Part shown: positions 1 to 9,622 of the stretch, one piece after another
Position numbering within the stretch: the first letter of the stretch is position 1
Layout of the letters: every line of letters begins with the position of its first letter
Origin: an uncultured Bacilli bacterium
GTDB taxonomy: Bacteria > Bacillota_I > Bacilli_A > RF39 > UBA660
Assembly (NCBI GenBank): GCA_934085565.1
Contig: CAKOHG010000001.1
Span: 186,001-250,000, forward strand
Length of the DNA: 64,000 nt
Reading direction: 5' to 3'
Notes under the pieces: model-generated
Told to the model about the DNA's origin: nothing
Database searches by the model: none
What the model saw: the letters and a program-made list of their open reading frames with translations, nothing else
Made by a program: the position numbers and the translations under genes

Positions 1-1640
1 GCTTTCCTGCTGAAAGCTATATGCTTTATGCGCCTTTATGTATTTATGCTATTTATTTAATCTTTTTTAAAAAAGAAAAAAATGCAAAAAAAGAAAAACA
101 AGTTGTGGTTAACTTAACTGGAGCTATCTTAGGAATTGTTTTATGGCTTTCAACGATTTATATTCCTTTTTTTCAAAATCCTTTACAATTAGTTTCTAAT
201 AAAGAATTAGTTTTAAATCCAACTAATTCTTCTATTGCTATCAATCAATTTGGGGGAATTACTTATTTCTTTTTAGATTTTAAAGAACTTGTTTTGCCTC
301 ATCAAGTCAAAGTAGCAGACAATTTAGAAGAAGAAAAAGATGATGATGCTTTATGGTTAGAAGTTATAAAAGAAGAACAAAATCCTACTTATAAAAAATT
401 AAATTCCTATTTTATCCAAAATAGTGAAGCAGAAAAAAATGACTATACCGGTTATTTTAAAGGGAAAAATGTCATTGTGATTATGATGGAATCAGTTAAT
501 TATGCTATTGATAATGCTGAATATTTTCCAAATTTCACAAGAATGCTAAAAAATAGTTGGTATTGGACTAACCATTATAGTCCAAGAGGAACTTGTGCTA
601 CTGCAGATAATGAATTTTCTGGTATTACAAGTCTTTATGCAATAAGCAGTACTTGTACGACAAATACCTATTTAAATAATACTTATTTTGAATCTATGTT
701 TAATCGTTTTCGAGCTTCGGGATATAAAACAAGTAGCTTTCATGATTATGATGATACCTATTATCAAAGAAGTATTTATCATTATAATTTAGGAAGCGAA
801 AAATTTTATAATGTGGTAGACCTTGGTATCCCTTATGTCAGTAACGGTGTGGAGTGGCCAAATGATAGCTTAATGATGGGACAGGTCGTTAATCTTGCTA
901 AAGATTCTTCAAAACCATTCATGACGTTTATTACAACCGTAAGTGCGCATATGTCTTATGCTTATAAAAGTGGCGAAGGCGATAAATATATGAGCCTTTT
1001 TGAAGATGAAGGTTATGACGAAGAAACAAGACGTTATTTATCTAAGCTTAAAATCACCGATGATTCTTTAGGGGTATTACTCGATTCTTTACAAAATGAA
1101 GGAATTTTAGATGATACGGTTATTGTTATGTATGGAGATCATTATCCTTATGGACTATCTAAAGAAGATGTCTCAAAAATCGTTTCCTATGACGTGAATC
1201 TTTACAATGACATTGAAAAGACTCCTTTTGTCATATATAATAGTAAACTGAGTGCCAAAGTATTTGAAGATAAAACGTCTTACATTAATTTATTACCAAC
1301 TTTGGCTAATTTGTTTGATTTAGATTATGATGCTAGATTTTACATGGGTGAAGATATATTAAGCAAAAATTATGTCGGAAGAGTCGTGTTTAATGATTCT
1401 TCTTGGATAGATGATATTGCTTTTTATGACGCTTTAAACAGCAAAATTACTTATCTTGGTGATGAAACTTATACGACAGAAGAAATCAAAAAAATTAATC
1501 AAACAATATATAATAAAAAAGAAATGAGTAGGCTTGCTATTACAACCAATTATTTTGATTATTTAGAAAAAGCCTTAAAAGAAAGGGAAGAAGCACAAAA
1601 TGAAGAAACTAATGATCGTGGAATCACCTCACAAGAGTAA
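1..1640 (+). CDS. LtaS-like sulfatase-fold membrane enzyme (5' partial)
   Basis: Probable lipoteichoic-acid-synthase-type phosphoglycerol transferase, which would move glycerol phosphate from a lipid donor onto a cell-surface polymer outside the membrane. The reading frame is open to the window edge (in frame from base 3), so the N-terminal membrane part is cut off. One membrane segment remains near residues 36-50 of the visible part. It is followed by an alkaline-phosphatase/sulfatase-type domain: a VIMMES metal-site motif, an SPRGTCATADNEF stretch expected to carry the nucleophile Thr, and a YGDHYPYG motif that supplies metal-binding Asp/His. The 3' end overlaps topA by 41 bases, so the two are co-transcribed. 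The exact substrate cannot be read from sequence; other LtaS-like enzymes modify teichoic acids or glycans. Confidence 0.8.
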   Translation, partial: FPAESYMLYAPLCIYAIYLIFFKKEKNAKKEKQVVVNLTGAILGIVLWLSTIYIPFFQNPLQLVSNKELVLNPTNSSIAINQFGGITYFFLDFKELVLPHQVKVADNLEEEKDDDALWLEVIKEEQNPTYKKLNSYFIQNSEAEKNDYTGYFKGKNVIVIMMESVNYAIDNAEYFPNFTRMLKNSWYWTNHYSPRGTCATADNEFSGITSLYAISSTCTTNTYLNNTYFESMFNRFRASGYKTSSFHDYDDTYYQRSIYHYNLGSEKFYNVVDLGIPYVSNGVEWPNDSLMMGQVVNLAKDSSKPFMTFITTVSAHMSYAYKSGEGDKYMSLFEDEGYDEETRRYLSKLKITDDSLGVLLDSLQNEGILDDTVIVMYGDHYPYGLSKEDVSKIVSYDVNLYNDIEKTPFVIYNSKLSAKVFEDKTSYINLLPTLANLFDLDYDARFYMGEDILSKNYVGRVVFNDSSWIDDIAFYDALNSKITYLGDETYTTEEIKKINQTIYNKKEMSRLAITTNYFDYLEKALKEREEAQNEETNDRGITSQE

Positions 1641-3642
1641 AACCATCAGTGGTTTTTTAGGTTGTGACTATAAAGTAGTATCTAGTAAGGGACATATTAT
1701 GGACCTTGCTACCTCTGGTAAATTTGGTCTAGGGGTTGATGTCGAAAATGATTTTAAAGCAAGTTATGTACCTATTAAAGGTAAAAGTGCTTTGATAAAA
1801 GAGCTAAAAAAAGAAGTAAAAGATGCGGACGAAATCATCTTATCAACCGACCCCGACCGTGAAGGAGAAGCTATTTCTTGGCATTTAAAAGAAACTTTAA
1901 ATATCAAAGATGATAATTATGTTCGTGTCACCTTTAATGAAATTACGAAAGATGTTGTTTTAAATGCCTTAGATAATCCTCGAAAAATTGATGATAATTT
2001 AGTTAAGAGTCAAGAAACAAGACGTATTTTAGACCGTATCATTGGTTTTCGTTTAAGTAAATTAATGCAAAGTAAAACCGGTGGTAAAAGTGCTGGTCGT
2101 GTTCAAAGTGTTGCTTTAAAGCTTATTGTCGATAGAGAAAGAGAAATTCTAGCGTTTGTGCCTGAAGAATATTGGACCATTGAAGCTTTATTTAAGGATT
2201 TCAGTGCCACTTTGGAAAAATACAAAGATAAAAAGATAACGATTAAAAATGAAACGGAAGCTAACCAAATTTTAGATAGTTTAAAAGATTATTTTGATAT
2301 CGCGGATGTGAATGAAAAAGAAGTGCTAAGAAATAGCAAACCCGTTTTCAAAACAACCACGATGCAAACGATGGCTTCCACAAAATTAGGATATTCCTCT
2401 TCAAGAACAATGAAAATTGCTCAAAAACTTTATGAAGGTGTCGAAGTAAATGGTAAAAGTATTGGTCTTATTACTTACATGAGAACCGATTCAGAACGTG
2501 TTTCTCCTTCTTTTGTAGCCGAAACCAAAGAATTTATTAAAGAAAATTATGGCAAAGAATATGTTGGAAATGTTAAGGTGCCTAAGAAAAAAGAAAACAT
2601 TCAAGATGCTCATGAAGGTATTCGTCCAACAAGTATTTTAAATACCCCAGAAATGGTCAAAAAATCTTTGACTTCGGAAGAATATAAACTTTATGAAATG
2701 ATTTATATGAGAGCTTTAGCCTCTATCATGGCGCCAGCTAAACTTTTAAATACTTCGGTGTCACTTCTTAATAATGATTACTTATTTAAAACTACCGGTA
2801 GTCTTTTAAAATTTGATGGTTATTTAAAAGTATATAGTAAATATGAAGATCAAAAAGATACCATCTTACCTGATTTTAAAACTTATCAAAATGGTCAAAT
2901 TAAAAAAGAAGAAATGAAAAAAGAACAACATTTTACCAAACCAGAACCAAGATATACCGAAGGCTCTTTAATTAAGGCAATGGAAAGTTTAGGTATTGGT
3001 AGACCAAGTACTTATGCTCCAACGATTCAAACTTTAAAAGATAGAGAATATGTCACTTTAGAAGATAAAAAGTTTGTACCGACTAAAGTGGGTTTTGAAA
3101 TCACGGATAAGTTACAAGAGTTTTTTAGTAACATTATAAATGTTGAATATACGGCTAACATGGAAACAGAATTAGATGAAATCGCGGAAGATAAAATAAA
3201 TAATGTCGAAGTTTTAAGAGATTTTTATAATGAATTTGAACCTATGGTAGAAGATGCTTTTTCAAAAATGGAAAAAACACAGCCTAAAGAAACCGGCGAA
3301 AATTGTCCTCTTTGTGGTTCTTCTTTAGTTGTTAGACACGGTAGATATGGTGAGTTTATCGCATGTTCTAATTACCCAAATTGTAAGTATATTAAAAAAG
3401 AAGAAAGACAAGTCGTAGAAGTTATGGATTGTCCAAAATGTGATGGTAAAATCATTGAGAAAAAAACAAAAAGAGGGAAGATTTTCTATGGTTGCAGTCA
3501 TTACCCTAAATGTGATTTTGCTACTTGGGATAAACCAGTTAGTGAAAAATGTCCTTCTTGTGGAGGGGTTCTTGTTATTAAAAAAGATGGACTTCATTGT
3601 TTAAACTGTGATTATCAAAAAGAATTACCTGAAGAAAACTAA
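1600..3642 (+). CDS. topA: DNA topoisomerase I (type IA)
   Basis: Relaxes negatively supercoiled DNA by single-strand passage. The 680-residue protein opens with a TOPRIM domain (VESPHKS with Glu8, DPDREGE at 84-90). The catalytic tyrosine is Tyr293 in ITYMRTDS. Three Cys4 zinc ribbons lie near residues 569-675 (CPLCG...CSNYPNC, CPKC...CSHYPKC, CPSCG...CLNC), the usual C-terminal DNA-binding tail of Firmicutes TopA. The start lies inside the 3' end of the LtaS-like gene with an AAGAAGC-like ribosome site, implying translational coupling. Identification is secure. Confidence 0.97.
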   Translation: MKKLMIVESPHKSKTISGFLGCDYKVVSSKGHIMDLATSGKFGLGVDVENDFKASYVPIKGKSALIKELKKEVKDADEIILSTDPDREGEAISWHLKETLNIKDDNYVRVTFNEITKDVVLNALDNPRKIDDNLVKSQETRRILDRIIGFRLSKLMQSKTGGKSAGRVQSVALKLIVDREREILAFVPEEYWTIEALFKDFSATLEKYKDKKITIKNETEANQILDSLKDYFDIADVNEKEVLRNSKPVFKTTTMQTMASTKLGYSSSRTMKIAQKLYEGVEVNGKSIGLITYMRTDSERVSPSFVAETKEFIKENYGKEYVGNVKVPKKKENIQDAHEGIRPTSILNTPEMVKKSLTSEEYKLYEMIYMRALASIMAPAKLLNTSVSLLNNDYLFKTTGSLLKFDGYLKVYSKYEDQKDTILPDFKTYQNGQIKKEEMKKEQHFTKPEPRYTEGSLIKAMESLGIGRPSTYAPTIQTLKDREYVTLEDKKFVPTKVGFEITDKLQEFFSNIINVEYTANMETELDEIAEDKINNVEVLRDFYNEFEPMVEDAFSKMEKTQPKETGENCPLCGSSLVVRHGRYGEFIACSNYPNCKYIKKEERQVVEVMDCPKCDGKIIEKKTKRGKIFYGCSHYPKCDFATWDKPVSEKCPSCGGVLVIKKDGLHCLNCDYQKELPEEN

Positions 3643-3669
3643 AAAATTGCTATTTAAGGCGATTTTTTT
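3641..3669 (+). terminator. Probable intrinsic terminator after topA
   Basis: A short hairpin, AAATTGC paired with GCGATTT (one G-U pair), is followed by a T tract immediately after the topA stop. The stem is weak, so termination may be partial. Confidence 0.5.
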
Positions 3670-3745
3670 CATGTCAAATAAATGTCACAACACTTTAAAA
3701 ACTAAACTTATCTTGATATACTTGAAAGGTGAAAGGTAGGAAAAA

Positions 3746-5974
3746 ATGAAACAAGAATGGAATGGATTTAAAGATGGAATATGGACAGAAGAAATAAATG
3801 TTTCAGATTTCATTTTAAAAAATTATAAAGCTTATGATGGTGAGGAATCTTTTTTAACTTCTCCATCAGCAAAAACAAAAAAGGTTTGGAGTACTTGTGA
3901 AAACTTACTTAAAGAAGAATTAAAAAAACATGTTTTAGATATTGATACCAAACATATGTCAGGCATAAATAGTTTTGCTCCAGGATATATTTGTGATGAA
4001 GATGATGTGATTGTGGGACTACAAACAGATAAACCTTTAAAAAGAATTGTCAATCCTTATGGAGGAATTCGCATGGTTCATCAAGAACTCGAAGCTTATG
4101 GTTATCAGTTAGATGATACCGTCGCTAAATATTTTAAAGAATTTCGTAAAACTCATAATGATGGTGTTTTTGATGCTTATCCTGAAAGTGTTCGTAAGGC
4201 TCGACATGTGGGACTTTTAACGGGACTACCTGATGCCTATGGTCGTGGTCGTATCATTGGAGACTATAGAAGAGTCGCTTTATATGGTATCGATTATTTA
4301 ATGAGTGAAAAGAAAAAAGATTGGGATAATTTAATAGGCCCAATGACGGATGATTTAATAAGACTTCGTGAAGAAGTTGCTATGCAATATAAAGCCTTAG
4401 ACGATATGAAAAAAATGGCTCTTTCTTATGGCTTTGATATTTCAAAACCAGCATCTTGTGCTCGTGAAGCGGTGCAATGGACCTATTTTGCTTATTTAGC
4501 CGCGGTTAAAGAAAATAATGGGGCGGCGATGAGTCTTGGTAGAGTCGATGCTTTCTTTGATATTTACTTTGAAAGAGATTTGGAAAATGGTCTTTTAACG
4601 GAAGAAGACGTTCAAGAAATCATTGACCAATTTGTAATTAAACTTCGTTTAGTAAGACATTTAAGAACACCAGAATATGATGAGTTATTCTCAGGAGATC
4701 CTACTTGGGTAACAGCATCTATTGGCGGAATGACGGAAAAAGGTGAATCTTTAGTAACAAAGACTTCTTTAAGACTTTTGCATACCCTTACGAATCTAGA
4801 TACCGCTCCAGAACCTAACATGACCGTTTTATGGAGTGAAAAATTACCAGAAAATTTCAAAAAATATTGTGCTCGTATGTCTATTTTAACGGATGCGATT
4901 CAATATGAAAACGATGATGTCATGAGACCTTTATATGGCAGTGATTATGCCATTGCTTGCTGTGTTTCAGCTATGCGTGAAGGAAAAGATATGCAATTTT
5001 TTGGAGCTCGCTGCAACTTAGCTAAAGCACTTCTTTATTCTATCAATGGGGGGATTGATGAAATCAAGAAAGAAAAAGTCATTGATGGCTTTACTAAAAA
5101 TACAGATGTGATTTTAAACTTTGAAACTGTTAAAGAAAACTATTTTAAAATGCTTAAAGAGATCGCTTCTGTTTATAGTGATGCCATGAACGTTATTCAT
5201 TATATGCATGATAAATATGCTTATGAAGCCGGACAAATGGCTTTGCATGATACCCATGTAAGACGCTTAATGGCTTATGGAGTAGCAGGACTTTCTGTCG
5301 TGGCGGATTCTTTATCTGCTATCAAATATGCTAAAGTAAAACCAATAAGAGATGAAGATGGTTTAGCTATTGATTTCGAAATTGAAGGAGATTTTCCTAA
5401 ATATGGTAATGACGATGACCGGGTAGATGATTTAGCTAAAGAAGTTTTAGAAAAATTTTATGAAGAACTTTCTAGTCATAAATGCTATCGCGATGCTCAT
5501 CCTACTTTATCCGTTCTTACCATAACTTCTAATGTGGTATATGGTTCTAAAACAGGTGCCACTCCAGATGGACGTAAAAAAGGGGTTGCTTTTGCACCAG
5601 GGGCTAATCCTATGCATCAACGTGATGAAAATGGAGCGATAGCAAGTTTAAATTCGGTAGCCAAGATTCCATATCAAGGATGTTGTGAAGATGGTATCTC
5701 AAATACTTTTAGTATTGTGCCAACAAGTCTTGGATGTTCTTTAGACGAACAAGTAAATAATCTTGTTTCATTATTAGAAGGTTATTTTGGTCAAGGAGCT
5801 CATCACTTAAATGTTAATGTTTTAAATCGTGATATGCTTATTGATGCCATGAATAATCCTTTAAAGTATCCTCTTTTAACTATTAGAGTTTCTGGGTATG
5901 CGGTTCGTTTTAATCGTTTAACAAGAAAACAGCAAGAAGAAGTTATTTCAAGAACTTTCCATGAGAAACTATAA
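3746..5974 (+). CDS. pflB: Formate C-acetyltransferase (pyruvate formate-lyase)
   Basis: Glycyl-radical enzyme that splits pyruvate with CoA into acetyl-CoA and formate during anaerobic fermentation. The 742-residue length is typical. The catalytic cysteine pair is Cys405-Cys406 in YAIACCVSAM, and the radical glycine is Gly717 in RVSGYAVRF near the C terminus. The adjacent activase gene confirms the assignment over other glycyl-radical enzymes such as glycerol dehydratase. Upstream lies a plausible TTTAAA / TATACT promoter around 3690-3720 and an AGGTGAAAGGTAGG ribosome site. The stop codon overlaps the activase start by one base. Confidence 0.97.
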   Translation: MKQEWNGFKDGIWTEEINVSDFILKNYKAYDGEESFLTSPSAKTKKVWSTCENLLKEELKKHVLDIDTKHMSGINSFAPGYICDEDDVIVGLQTDKPLKRIVNPYGGIRMVHQELEAYGYQLDDTVAKYFKEFRKTHNDGVFDAYPESVRKARHVGLLTGLPDAYGRGRIIGDYRRVALYGIDYLMSEKKKDWDNLIGPMTDDLIRLREEVAMQYKALDDMKKMALSYGFDISKPASCAREAVQWTYFAYLAAVKENNGAAMSLGRVDAFFDIYFERDLENGLLTEEDVQEIIDQFVIKLRLVRHLRTPEYDELFSGDPTWVTASIGGMTEKGESLVTKTSLRLLHTLTNLDTAPEPNMTVLWSEKLPENFKKYCARMSILTDAIQYENDDVMRPLYGSDYAIACCVSAMREGKDMQFFGARCNLAKALLYSINGGIDEIKKEKVIDGFTKNTDVILNFETVKENYFKMLKEIASVYSDAMNVIHYMHDKYAYEAGQMALHDTHVRRLMAYGVAGLSVVADSLSAIKYAKVKPIRDEDGLAIDFEIEGDFPKYGNDDDRVDDLAKEVLEKFYEELSSHKCYRDAHPTLSVLTITSNVVYGSKTGATPDGRKKGVAFAPGANPMHQRDENGAIASLNSVAKIPYQGCCEDGISNTFSIVPTSLGCSLDEQVNNLVSLLEGYFGQGAHHLNVNVLNRDMLIDAMNNPLKYPLLTIRVSGYAVRFNRLTRKQQEEVISRTFHEKL

Positions 5975-6696
5975 TGAATGGATATATTGATTCAATCGAG
6001 TCTTTTGGACTTCTTGATGGTCCTGGAATTAGGACAGTTGTCTTTTTAAAAGGATGTCAATTAAGATGTTTATATTGTCATAACCCTGAAATGTGGATGA
6101 TGAAGGGAAATACTTTAAGCTCAGATGAACTTGTCAGTAAAATAAAAAGGAATAAACCTTATTTTAAAAGAAATCATGGTGGAGTCACTTTCTCAGGAGG
6201 GGAGCCTCTCTTACAAAAAGATTTTTTAATAGAAGTTATGACCAAGTTAAAACAAGAAAATATTCATATTGCTCTTGATACGGCTGGTGTTGGTATAGGC
6301 GATTATGATAAAATTTTATCTTTAGTAGATTTAGTTTTGTTTGACGTTAAATACGCGGATAAAGAGGGTTATCAAAGATTAACAGGATATCCTATTGATG
6401 AGTCTGAAAAATTTATTGAAGCCTTAAATAAAAGTGGAAAGCCAGTTTGGATAAGGCAAGTAATGGTTCCTTCTATGATGGATAATGATGATTATTTAAA
6501 AAAATTAGCTTTATATTTAAACAAAATAAATAATATTGAGAAAATTGAATTTTTACCTTTTCATCATTTAGGTTTTAGTAAATATGAAAAACTACATTTA
6601 AAAAATCCTTTAATTAATACTCCGGAAATGGATAAAGAAGAATGTCAAAAATTATTTGAAAAATTTCAAAAAATTAGAGAAAACAAGGCGATTTAG
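5974..6696 (+). CDS. pflA: Pyruvate formate-lyase-activating enzyme (radical SAM)
   Basis: Radical SAM enzyme that abstracts hydrogen from the PFL glycine to create the glycyl radical. The [4Fe-4S] motif is Cys28, Cys32 and Cys35 in GCQLRCLYCHNP, preceded by the family signature SFGLLDGPGIRT. A TFSGGEP motif that binds SAM follows. The 240-residue length fits PflA without extra ferredoxin domains. Start and stop codons of pflB and pflA overlap, so they form a two-gene unit. Confidence 0.97.
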   Translation: MNGYIDSIESFGLLDGPGIRTVVFLKGCQLRCLYCHNPEMWMMKGNTLSSDELVSKIKRNKPYFKRNHGGVTFSGGEPLLQKDFLIEVMTKLKQENIHIALDTAGVGIGDYDKILSLVDLVLFDVKYADKEGYQRLTGYPIDESEKFIEALNKSGKPVWIRQVMVPSMMDNDDYLKKLALYLNKINNIEKIEFLPFHHLGFSKYEKLHLKNPLINTPEMDKEECQKLFEKFQKIRENKAI

Positions 6697-6709
6697 CGTT
6701 GTTTTTTTC
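6681..6709 (+). terminator. Intrinsic terminator after pflA
   Basis: AAACAAGGC and GCGTTGTTT form a hairpin with one mismatch and a run of seven T residues, overlapping the last codons of pflA. Confidence 0.7.
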
Positions 6710-6722
6710 TAAAACAAAACAA

Positions 6723-6751
6723 TTGTATTCCTTATAAAACTATGTTAAAAT
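6723..6751 (+). promoter_or_regulatory. Promoter of the GNAT/unknown/obgE group
   Basis: TTGTAT (6723-6728), a 17-base spacer and TAAAAT (6746-6751) preceded by TGT, an extended -10. It sits over the first possible ATG of the GNAT frame and so argues for the downstream start at 6781. Confidence 0.6.
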
Positions 6752-6780
6752 ATAACTTGCAAAAAAAGAGGGGGACTATT

Positions 6781-7227
6781 ATGTTTGATGAAAATAAACT
6801 AAGATTTCAGATAATACCCGACGATAAGGAAATCGTGACCTCTTTGGAAAGATTAAAATATGCTTCTTTTGATGCTTTAAATGATGAAATAACGATATCT
6901 TTAGGAGAATTTTCAGAAAGAAATATGACAGGATTAATGGCGCTTTATGAAAATGAAATAGTAGCAGGATGTTTTGTGTGCAATCATGCGCCTATTCTTT
7001 ACATTTCCAGTTTATTTGTAAAAAAAGAATATCAACGTTGCGGTTATCATTTAGGAAAAAGAATTCTTTTAAAGACGTTACAGCAAAAAGCTGAATTTGA
7101 AAAAAATTATAAAGAACATTTTGAAATAGCTAAAATGTATGCTATAAATGAAAAATTAAAAAATCTTTATTTATCATGGGGCTTTGAAGCTCCTTATGAT
7201 TCATTATCAGTTCGAAAATATTTATAA
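6781..7227 (+). CDS. GNAT-family N-acetyltransferase
   Basis: Small (148-residue) acetyltransferase of the GNAT fold. The acetyl-CoA-binding stretch is SSLFVKKEYQRCGYHLGKRI (V-x-x-x-Q/R-x-x-G-x-G/H type), and a C-terminal YLSWGFEAP matches the usual final strand. An earlier in-frame ATG at 6742 lies in the promoter; the start at 6781 has a GAGGGGGA ribosome site at proper distance. It is followed 11 bases later by an unknown gene and then obgE. The substrate is not evident. Confidence 0.8.
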   Translation: MFDENKLRFQIIPDDKEIVTSLERLKYASFDALNDEITISLGEFSERNMTGLMALYENEIVAGCFVCNHAPILYISSLFVKKEYQRCGYHLGKRILLKTLQQKAEFEKNYKEHFEIAKMYAINEKLKNLYLSWGFEAPYDSLSVRKYL

Positions 7228-7238
7228 GGAGGGATAGG

Positions 7239-7817
7239 ATGTATTTTACAAAAAATGAAATTATTTTAGAACCTTATGAGGATATAGCTATTAAAAAGGA
7301 AAAAGATAGTCAATATACTAAAATGGCGACAAGCTATAAAGGAGAAAACTTATATATTAATGAAGAACCCGTTTTTTTACTACGTAAAAGTTACAAGGAA
7401 CCTGATATGCCTGAGTTTGCTAATATTGAAACCAGAAAAGTTTCTGTTCAGGAAGAACTCAATCCGGTGCTTATAAAATTAGAACAGTTACTTTTAAAAC
7501 AAAAATTATACAGTCTTTCAAGATTTTATCAACAATTTTCAATATTGAAAACTCATATTTATGGCTATTCTTGTGATAAAGCGGTAAAATGTGGTCATGA
7601 AGATGGTTATCTTCATTTAGTGCTAGCAAATGAGGAAGATCCTAAAACCGTTTATCATTATTATCAAAATCAAGGTTTAATTCTTCATGAGAATAGATTT
7701 TTTCCAGCAGATCCAGGAATTTTAATTAATGAAGAAGATGTTAAAAATTTTCCTTTAATGAAAAAACATGCTAAAAAAGAAATTCTTTTACCAACAAATT
7801 TAAAAAAACGCTTTTAG
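7239..7817 (+). CDS. Protein of unknown function upstream of obgE
   Basis: A 192-residue soluble protein I do not recognise. It has no signal peptide or membrane segment. Charged N- and C-terminal parts flank a helical centre (around residues 70-115) and a possible small domain with Cys115 and Cys119. A very strong AAGGAGGGATAGG ribosome site precedes the ATG, and the gene lies between the GNAT gene and obgE on the same strand with gaps of 11 and 14 bases, so it is probably co-expressed with obgE. The operon position is the only functional hint. Confidence 0.75.
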   Translation: MYFTKNEIILEPYEDIAIKKEKDSQYTKMATSYKGENLYINEEPVFLLRKSYKEPDMPEFANIETRKVSVQEELNPVLIKLEQLLLKQKLYSLSRFYQQFSILKTHIYGYSCDKAVKCGHEDGYLHLVLANEEDPKTVYHYYQNQGLILHENRFFPADPGILINEEDVKNFPLMKKHAKKEILLPTNLKKRF

Positions 7818-7831
7818 AAAGGAGTATTACT

Positions 7832-9106
7832 ATGTTTGTAGATATTGTAAAAATGAAATTAATCGCTGGCAAAGGAGGAGATGGATGTACCTCTTTTCGA
7901 AGAGAAAAATATATTCCTATGGGGGGACCGGATGGCGGTTCTGGTGGTAAAGGTGGAGACATCGTCTTTGTATGTGATGAAAGTCTAAAAACTCTAGTTG
8001 ACTTAAAATATCATAAAATCGTGAAAGCAACTAAGGGTGAAAATGGTAAAGGCAAAAATAGACGTGGAGCTAACGCAGAAGATATTATTATTAAAGTACC
8101 CGTTGGAACGACTATTTTTGATGATGATACAGGTTTAGTAATTGCTGATTTATTAGAAGATAAAGAGGAAGTTATTGTTGCCCATGGAGGCCGTGGAGGA
8201 AGAGGAAATACCGCTTTTGCCACGCATGAAAAACCAGCTCCAGAATTTTCAGAATTAGGAGAACCTGGTGAAATCCGGTATATTAAATGTGAATTAAAAC
8301 TTTTGGCAGATGTCGGACTTGTTGGTATGCCAAGTGTTGGTAAAAGTACTATTTTAAATGCCGTTACAAGTGCGAATCCTAAGATTGCTAGCTATCATTT
8401 TACAACATTAAGTCCTAACTTAGGTGTAGTTACTTTAAAAGACAAATCTTCTTTTGTTTTAGCTGATCTACCAGGTATGATTGAAGGAGCTAGTAAAGGA
8501 GTAGGACTTGGACTCGATTTTCTAAGACATGCCTCTCGTTGCCTTATTTTAGCTCATGTGATCGATATGGGAAGTGAAGAAGGTAGAGATCCTATTTCTG
8601 ATTATGAAATTATTCGTAAGGAAATCGTGAGTTACAGTGATGCTTTAGCCAATAAAAAAGAAATTATTTTAGCTAACAAAAAAGATTTACCGTCATATGA
8701 GGAAAATCTAAAGAAATTTAAAGCAAAATATCCTGATAAAGACATCTTTGAAATAAGTGGCCTTACTCATGAAGGATTAGATGAATTAATGCTTTATTTA
8801 AAAAAGACAATTGATACTTTACCTAAAAGTGAAGTTTATAAAAACGATGATTTTGAATCTACCGTGATTTATCGTTTTAAAAATGAAAAACCATACACCC
8901 TTACTAAAGAAGATGGCATATGGGTTATTCGAGGCGAAGAAATTGCTAAATTATTCCAAATGACTCGTTTTGAAGAAAAAGAAGCTGTTTTACGGTTTGG
9001 ACGTAAATTAAAAGGCATGGGGATTGATGATGAATTAGAACGTCTAGGAGCCAAAAGAGGCGACGAAGTTCAAATCATGGATTATATTTTTGAATTTAAG
9101 GAATAA
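7832..9106 (+). CDS. obgE: GTPase Obg/CgtA, ribosome assembly
   Basis: Essential GTPase that binds the large ribosomal subunit precursor and links growth to nucleotide state. The 424-residue protein has all three parts: a glycine-rich Obg fold (residues 1-157, with GGDGCTSFRREKY and GGPDGGSGGKGG), a G domain with P-loop GMPSVGKST near 165-173, DLPGMIEGA switch II and NKKDLP, and a C-terminal OCT domain typical of Gram-positive Obg. Its last 11 bases overlap the convergent DUF192 gene. Confidence 0.97.
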   Translation: MFVDIVKMKLIAGKGGDGCTSFRREKYIPMGGPDGGSGGKGGDIVFVCDESLKTLVDLKYHKIVKATKGENGKGKNRRGANAEDIIIKVPVGTTIFDDDTGLVIADLLEDKEEVIVAHGGRGGRGNTAFATHEKPAPEFSELGEPGEIRYIKCELKLLADVGLVGMPSVGKSTILNAVTSANPKIASYHFTTLSPNLGVVTLKDKSSFVLADLPGMIEGASKGVGLGLDFLRHASRCLILAHVIDMGSEEGRDPISDYEIIRKEIVSYSDALANKKEIILANKKDLPSYEENLKKFKAKYPDKDIFEISGLTHEGLDELMLYLKKTIDTLPKSEVYKNDDFESTVIYRFKNEKPYTLTKEDGIWVIRGEEIAKLFQMTRFEEKEAVLRFGRKLKGMGIDDELERLGAKRGDEVQIMDYIFEFKE

Positions 9107-9422
9107 ATTTTAAAACGGAACCAATATATAATTTTTGACTAGTATTTTTAGGTAATTCTAAGATACTAGTTTTTTTAGGCTCATCACTTACTTTAACAAT
9201 TTTATTTTTAGGAACATCACGGTAAATATAAATGACTTGATTATTTTCATTTAATCCAATAACATCAATGTTTTCTTTCATAAAAAAAGTATGGATGGCA
9301 TTACATTCTGGAAATAAAATCCCGTAGTTAATATTAGTTTTGCCCATAAGCCCTAAAAGTCGATCCTTAAAGTGAGTAGCCTTTTTAATTTCTATTTCTT
9401 GATTATTTAATTTTAATTTCAT
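9096..9422 (-). CDS. DUF192 family protein
   Basis: A 108-residue protein of the DUF192 family, recognised from the NAIHTFFMKENIDVIGL block, which corresponds to the family signature (I-H-T-x-F-M-x-x-x-I-D). Function in bacteria is not established. No signal peptide is visible, unlike many exported members. The ATG has an AGGTGATCTAG ribosome site. The gene is convergent with obgE and divergent from htpG. Confidence 0.8.
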   Translation of the reverse strand: MKLKLNNQEIEIKKATHFKDRLLGLMGKTNINYGILFPECNAIHTFFMKENIDVIGLNENNQVIYIYRDVPKNKIVKVSDEPKKTSILELPKNTSQKLYIGSVLKFIP

Positions 9423-9547
9423 CTAGATCACCTAATCCAATTTATGCTGTATATTTTTTTATATGTCAGATTTATTATATAATTTTTTAAGGTAAAAAGT
9501 ATAGAGATATTGTTACAATAAATTCATTTTTAATATCAAGCAAAAGT

Positions 9548-9586
9548 ATTTATTTAGCACTCATATATTGACAGTGCTAAATAAAT
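9548..9586. promoter_or_regulatory. CIRCE operator (HrcA) of htpG
   Basis: TTAGCACTC, nine bases, CAGTGCTAA (9554-9580) matches the CIRCE consensus with one change. The palindrome extends outward to ATTTATTTAGCACT / AGTGCTAAATAAAT (9548-9561 and 9573-9586), a perfect 14-base inverted repeat centred at 9567. CIRCE is the binding site of the heat-shock repressor HrcA. Confidence 0.93.
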
Positions 9587-9596
9587 GTGCTATAAC
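9568..9596 (+). promoter_or_regulatory. htpG promoter inside the CIRCE element
   Basis: Consensus -35 TTGACA (9568-9573) lies within the CIRCE spacer and right arm. A 17-base spacer leads to TATAAC (9591-9596) with TGTGC immediately before it, an extended -10. HrcA bound to CIRCE would directly cover the -35 element. Confidence 0.85.
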
Positions 9597-9622
9597 TTTA
9601 AGTGTTGAAAGAAGGAATGAAT

